Shown: positions 63,588 through 64,000 of the stretch, piece by piece
How positions within the stretch are numbered: position 1 is the stretch's first letter
Layout: every line of letters begins with the position of its first letter
Made by a program: the position numbers and the translations under genes
Notes under the pieces: generated by a model
Seen by the model: only the letters and a program-made list of their open reading frames with translations
The model's database searches: none
Told to the model about the DNA's origin: nothing
NCBI GenBank assembly: GCA_965232815.1
Contig: OZ247427.1
Location: 1,488,001-1,552,000 of the forward strand
Direction of reading: 5' to 3'
Source of the DNA: Bin87 sp026710825
Lineage (GTDB): Bacteria > Chloroflexota > Dehalococcoidia > Lucifugimonadales > UBA3495
DNA length: 64,000 nt

Positions 63588-63722
63588 CGAATCAGCTCGT
63601 AGTGGAAGAACTGAGACAGCGTCTTCACCTCGATGTTATTGTTCTGCACTGCGAAACCGTCGGCATAGGTAGTCTTAGCGGCACTCTGCACGGCGTTCCG
63701 GGTGCCGTTGTTCCACCCGATA
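63588..63722 (-). pseudogene. Remnant of a third TPP-dependent enzyme gene
   Basis: Read on the minus strand this gives NNGTRNAVQSAAKTTYADGF, then AVQNN, and then LSQFFHYELI. It matches the segment NNGIWNAVQNATRTTYADGF to LSQSFQYELI of the enzyme at 33915-35627 (around 34060-34170). About 135 bases remain, with sharp ends on both sides. It comes from a paralogue, since many positions differ, and is not a recent copy. Confidence 0.8.
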
Positions 63723-63732
63723 GGGTTGTTCT

Positions 63733-64000
63733 ATGAATCATCAGATGCAAGGCAAAATCTGCCTGATAACAGGCGGCAGCGATGGCATCGGCTACGTGGC
63801 CTCCCGCGAACTGGCCCATATGGGGGCCAGGGTAGTCATCGTTGGCCGCAATCCCGCCAAGACCGAAGCCGCAGTGCAGCAGATCATCGCCGATACGGAC
63901 AACCCGGCAGTTGGGTACTTACTGGCCGACCTTTCTTCCCAACGTGAGGTGCGTCGGGTGGCTGCCGAGGCGATGGAACTCGTGCCCCATCTGGATGTGC
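63733..64000 (+). CDS. Short-chain dehydrogenase/reductase, 5' part
   Basis: The first 89 codons of an SDR enzyme, cut by the window end. Seen: the NAD(P) motif TGGSDGIG (about residues 13-20), GARVVIVGRNPAKTE and the strand end YLLADLSSQREV, which fit a retinol-dehydrogenase-like or protochlorophyllide-reductase-like SDR. The catalytic YxxxK lies beyond the edge. The ATG at 63733 lies only 11 bases after the TPP remnant. Confidence 0.85.
   Translation, partial: MNHQMQGKICLITGGSDGIGYVASRELAHMGARVVIVGRNPAKTEAAVQQIIADTDNPAVGYLLADLSSQREVRRVAAEAMELVPHLDV

Overview
The window looks like a GC-rich, non-Proteobacterial environmental genome. My best guess is a Chloroflexota of the SAR202/Dehalococcoidia kind, possibly sponge-associated. 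This is inferred from the mix of genes and not from a marker: there is no rRNA or tRNA gene here. Pointers are long secreted proteins with Lys/Arg-rich signal peptides followed by fibronectin III, IPT/TIG, Calx-beta and collagen-like modules, many single-gene oxidative enzymes for unusual organic compounds (GMC oxidoreductase, HpcH/HpaI aldolase, TPP enzymes, a maleate isomerase-like racemase, an MpaB/Lcp-type oxygenase), and several TATAAT boxes lying only 6-8 bases before a start codon.

Layout. 0.4-6.3 kb: a TPP-dependent decarboxylase/synthase-like enzyme, a self-inhibited Fic protein whose start codon sits in a perfect inverted repeat, a flavin-dependent halogenase, and on the minus strand a small unknown protein with an HpcH/HpaI aldolase. 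6.4-25.1 kb: a cell-surface and secretion block: HtrA-like protease with a fibronectin-like domain, an orphan peptide-type substrate-binding protein, a Thr/Pro-repeat protein, a collagen-like protein, two large modular proteins (902 and 1307 residues) and a DUF1501 / NHL / DUF1800 trio. 25.4-27.5 kb: a visibly lower-GC insert with a frameshifted hicB remnant and a two-gene unit of unknown function, the best candidate here for an undescribed system. 27.8-35.6 kb: catabolic and housekeeping genes (GMC oxidoreductase, CYTH protein overlapping an RmlD-like epimerase, Uma2 nuclease, arylsulfotransferase-like protein divergent from a maleate isomerase-like enzyme, second TPP enzyme). 36-41 kb: two more secreted modular proteins. 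41.2-50 kb: AI-2E-type permease, PPOX-fold protein, PQQ-propeller lipoprotein, SnoaL-like protein, amidase, HAD phosphatase, aldo/keto reductase. 50.7-58.4 kb: LivJ-type binding protein, a zone of gene debris (SulP, IS630-type transposase, amine oxidase), MpaB-type oxygenase and an RND permease. 59-64 kb: a NarL-type two-component pair, a small unknown protein, more debris that includes a remnant of a third TPP enzyme, and the start of an SDR gene.

Read together, the surface block would bind, display and cut polymers or mediate contact with a host or particle, while scattered catabolic enzymes work on unusual carboxylic and aromatic compounds. The decayed genes show ongoing gene turnover. No CRISPR array, intact insertion sequence, tRNA, rRNA or riboswitch was recognised. 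All product names come from reading protein motifs by eye; no database search was possible.
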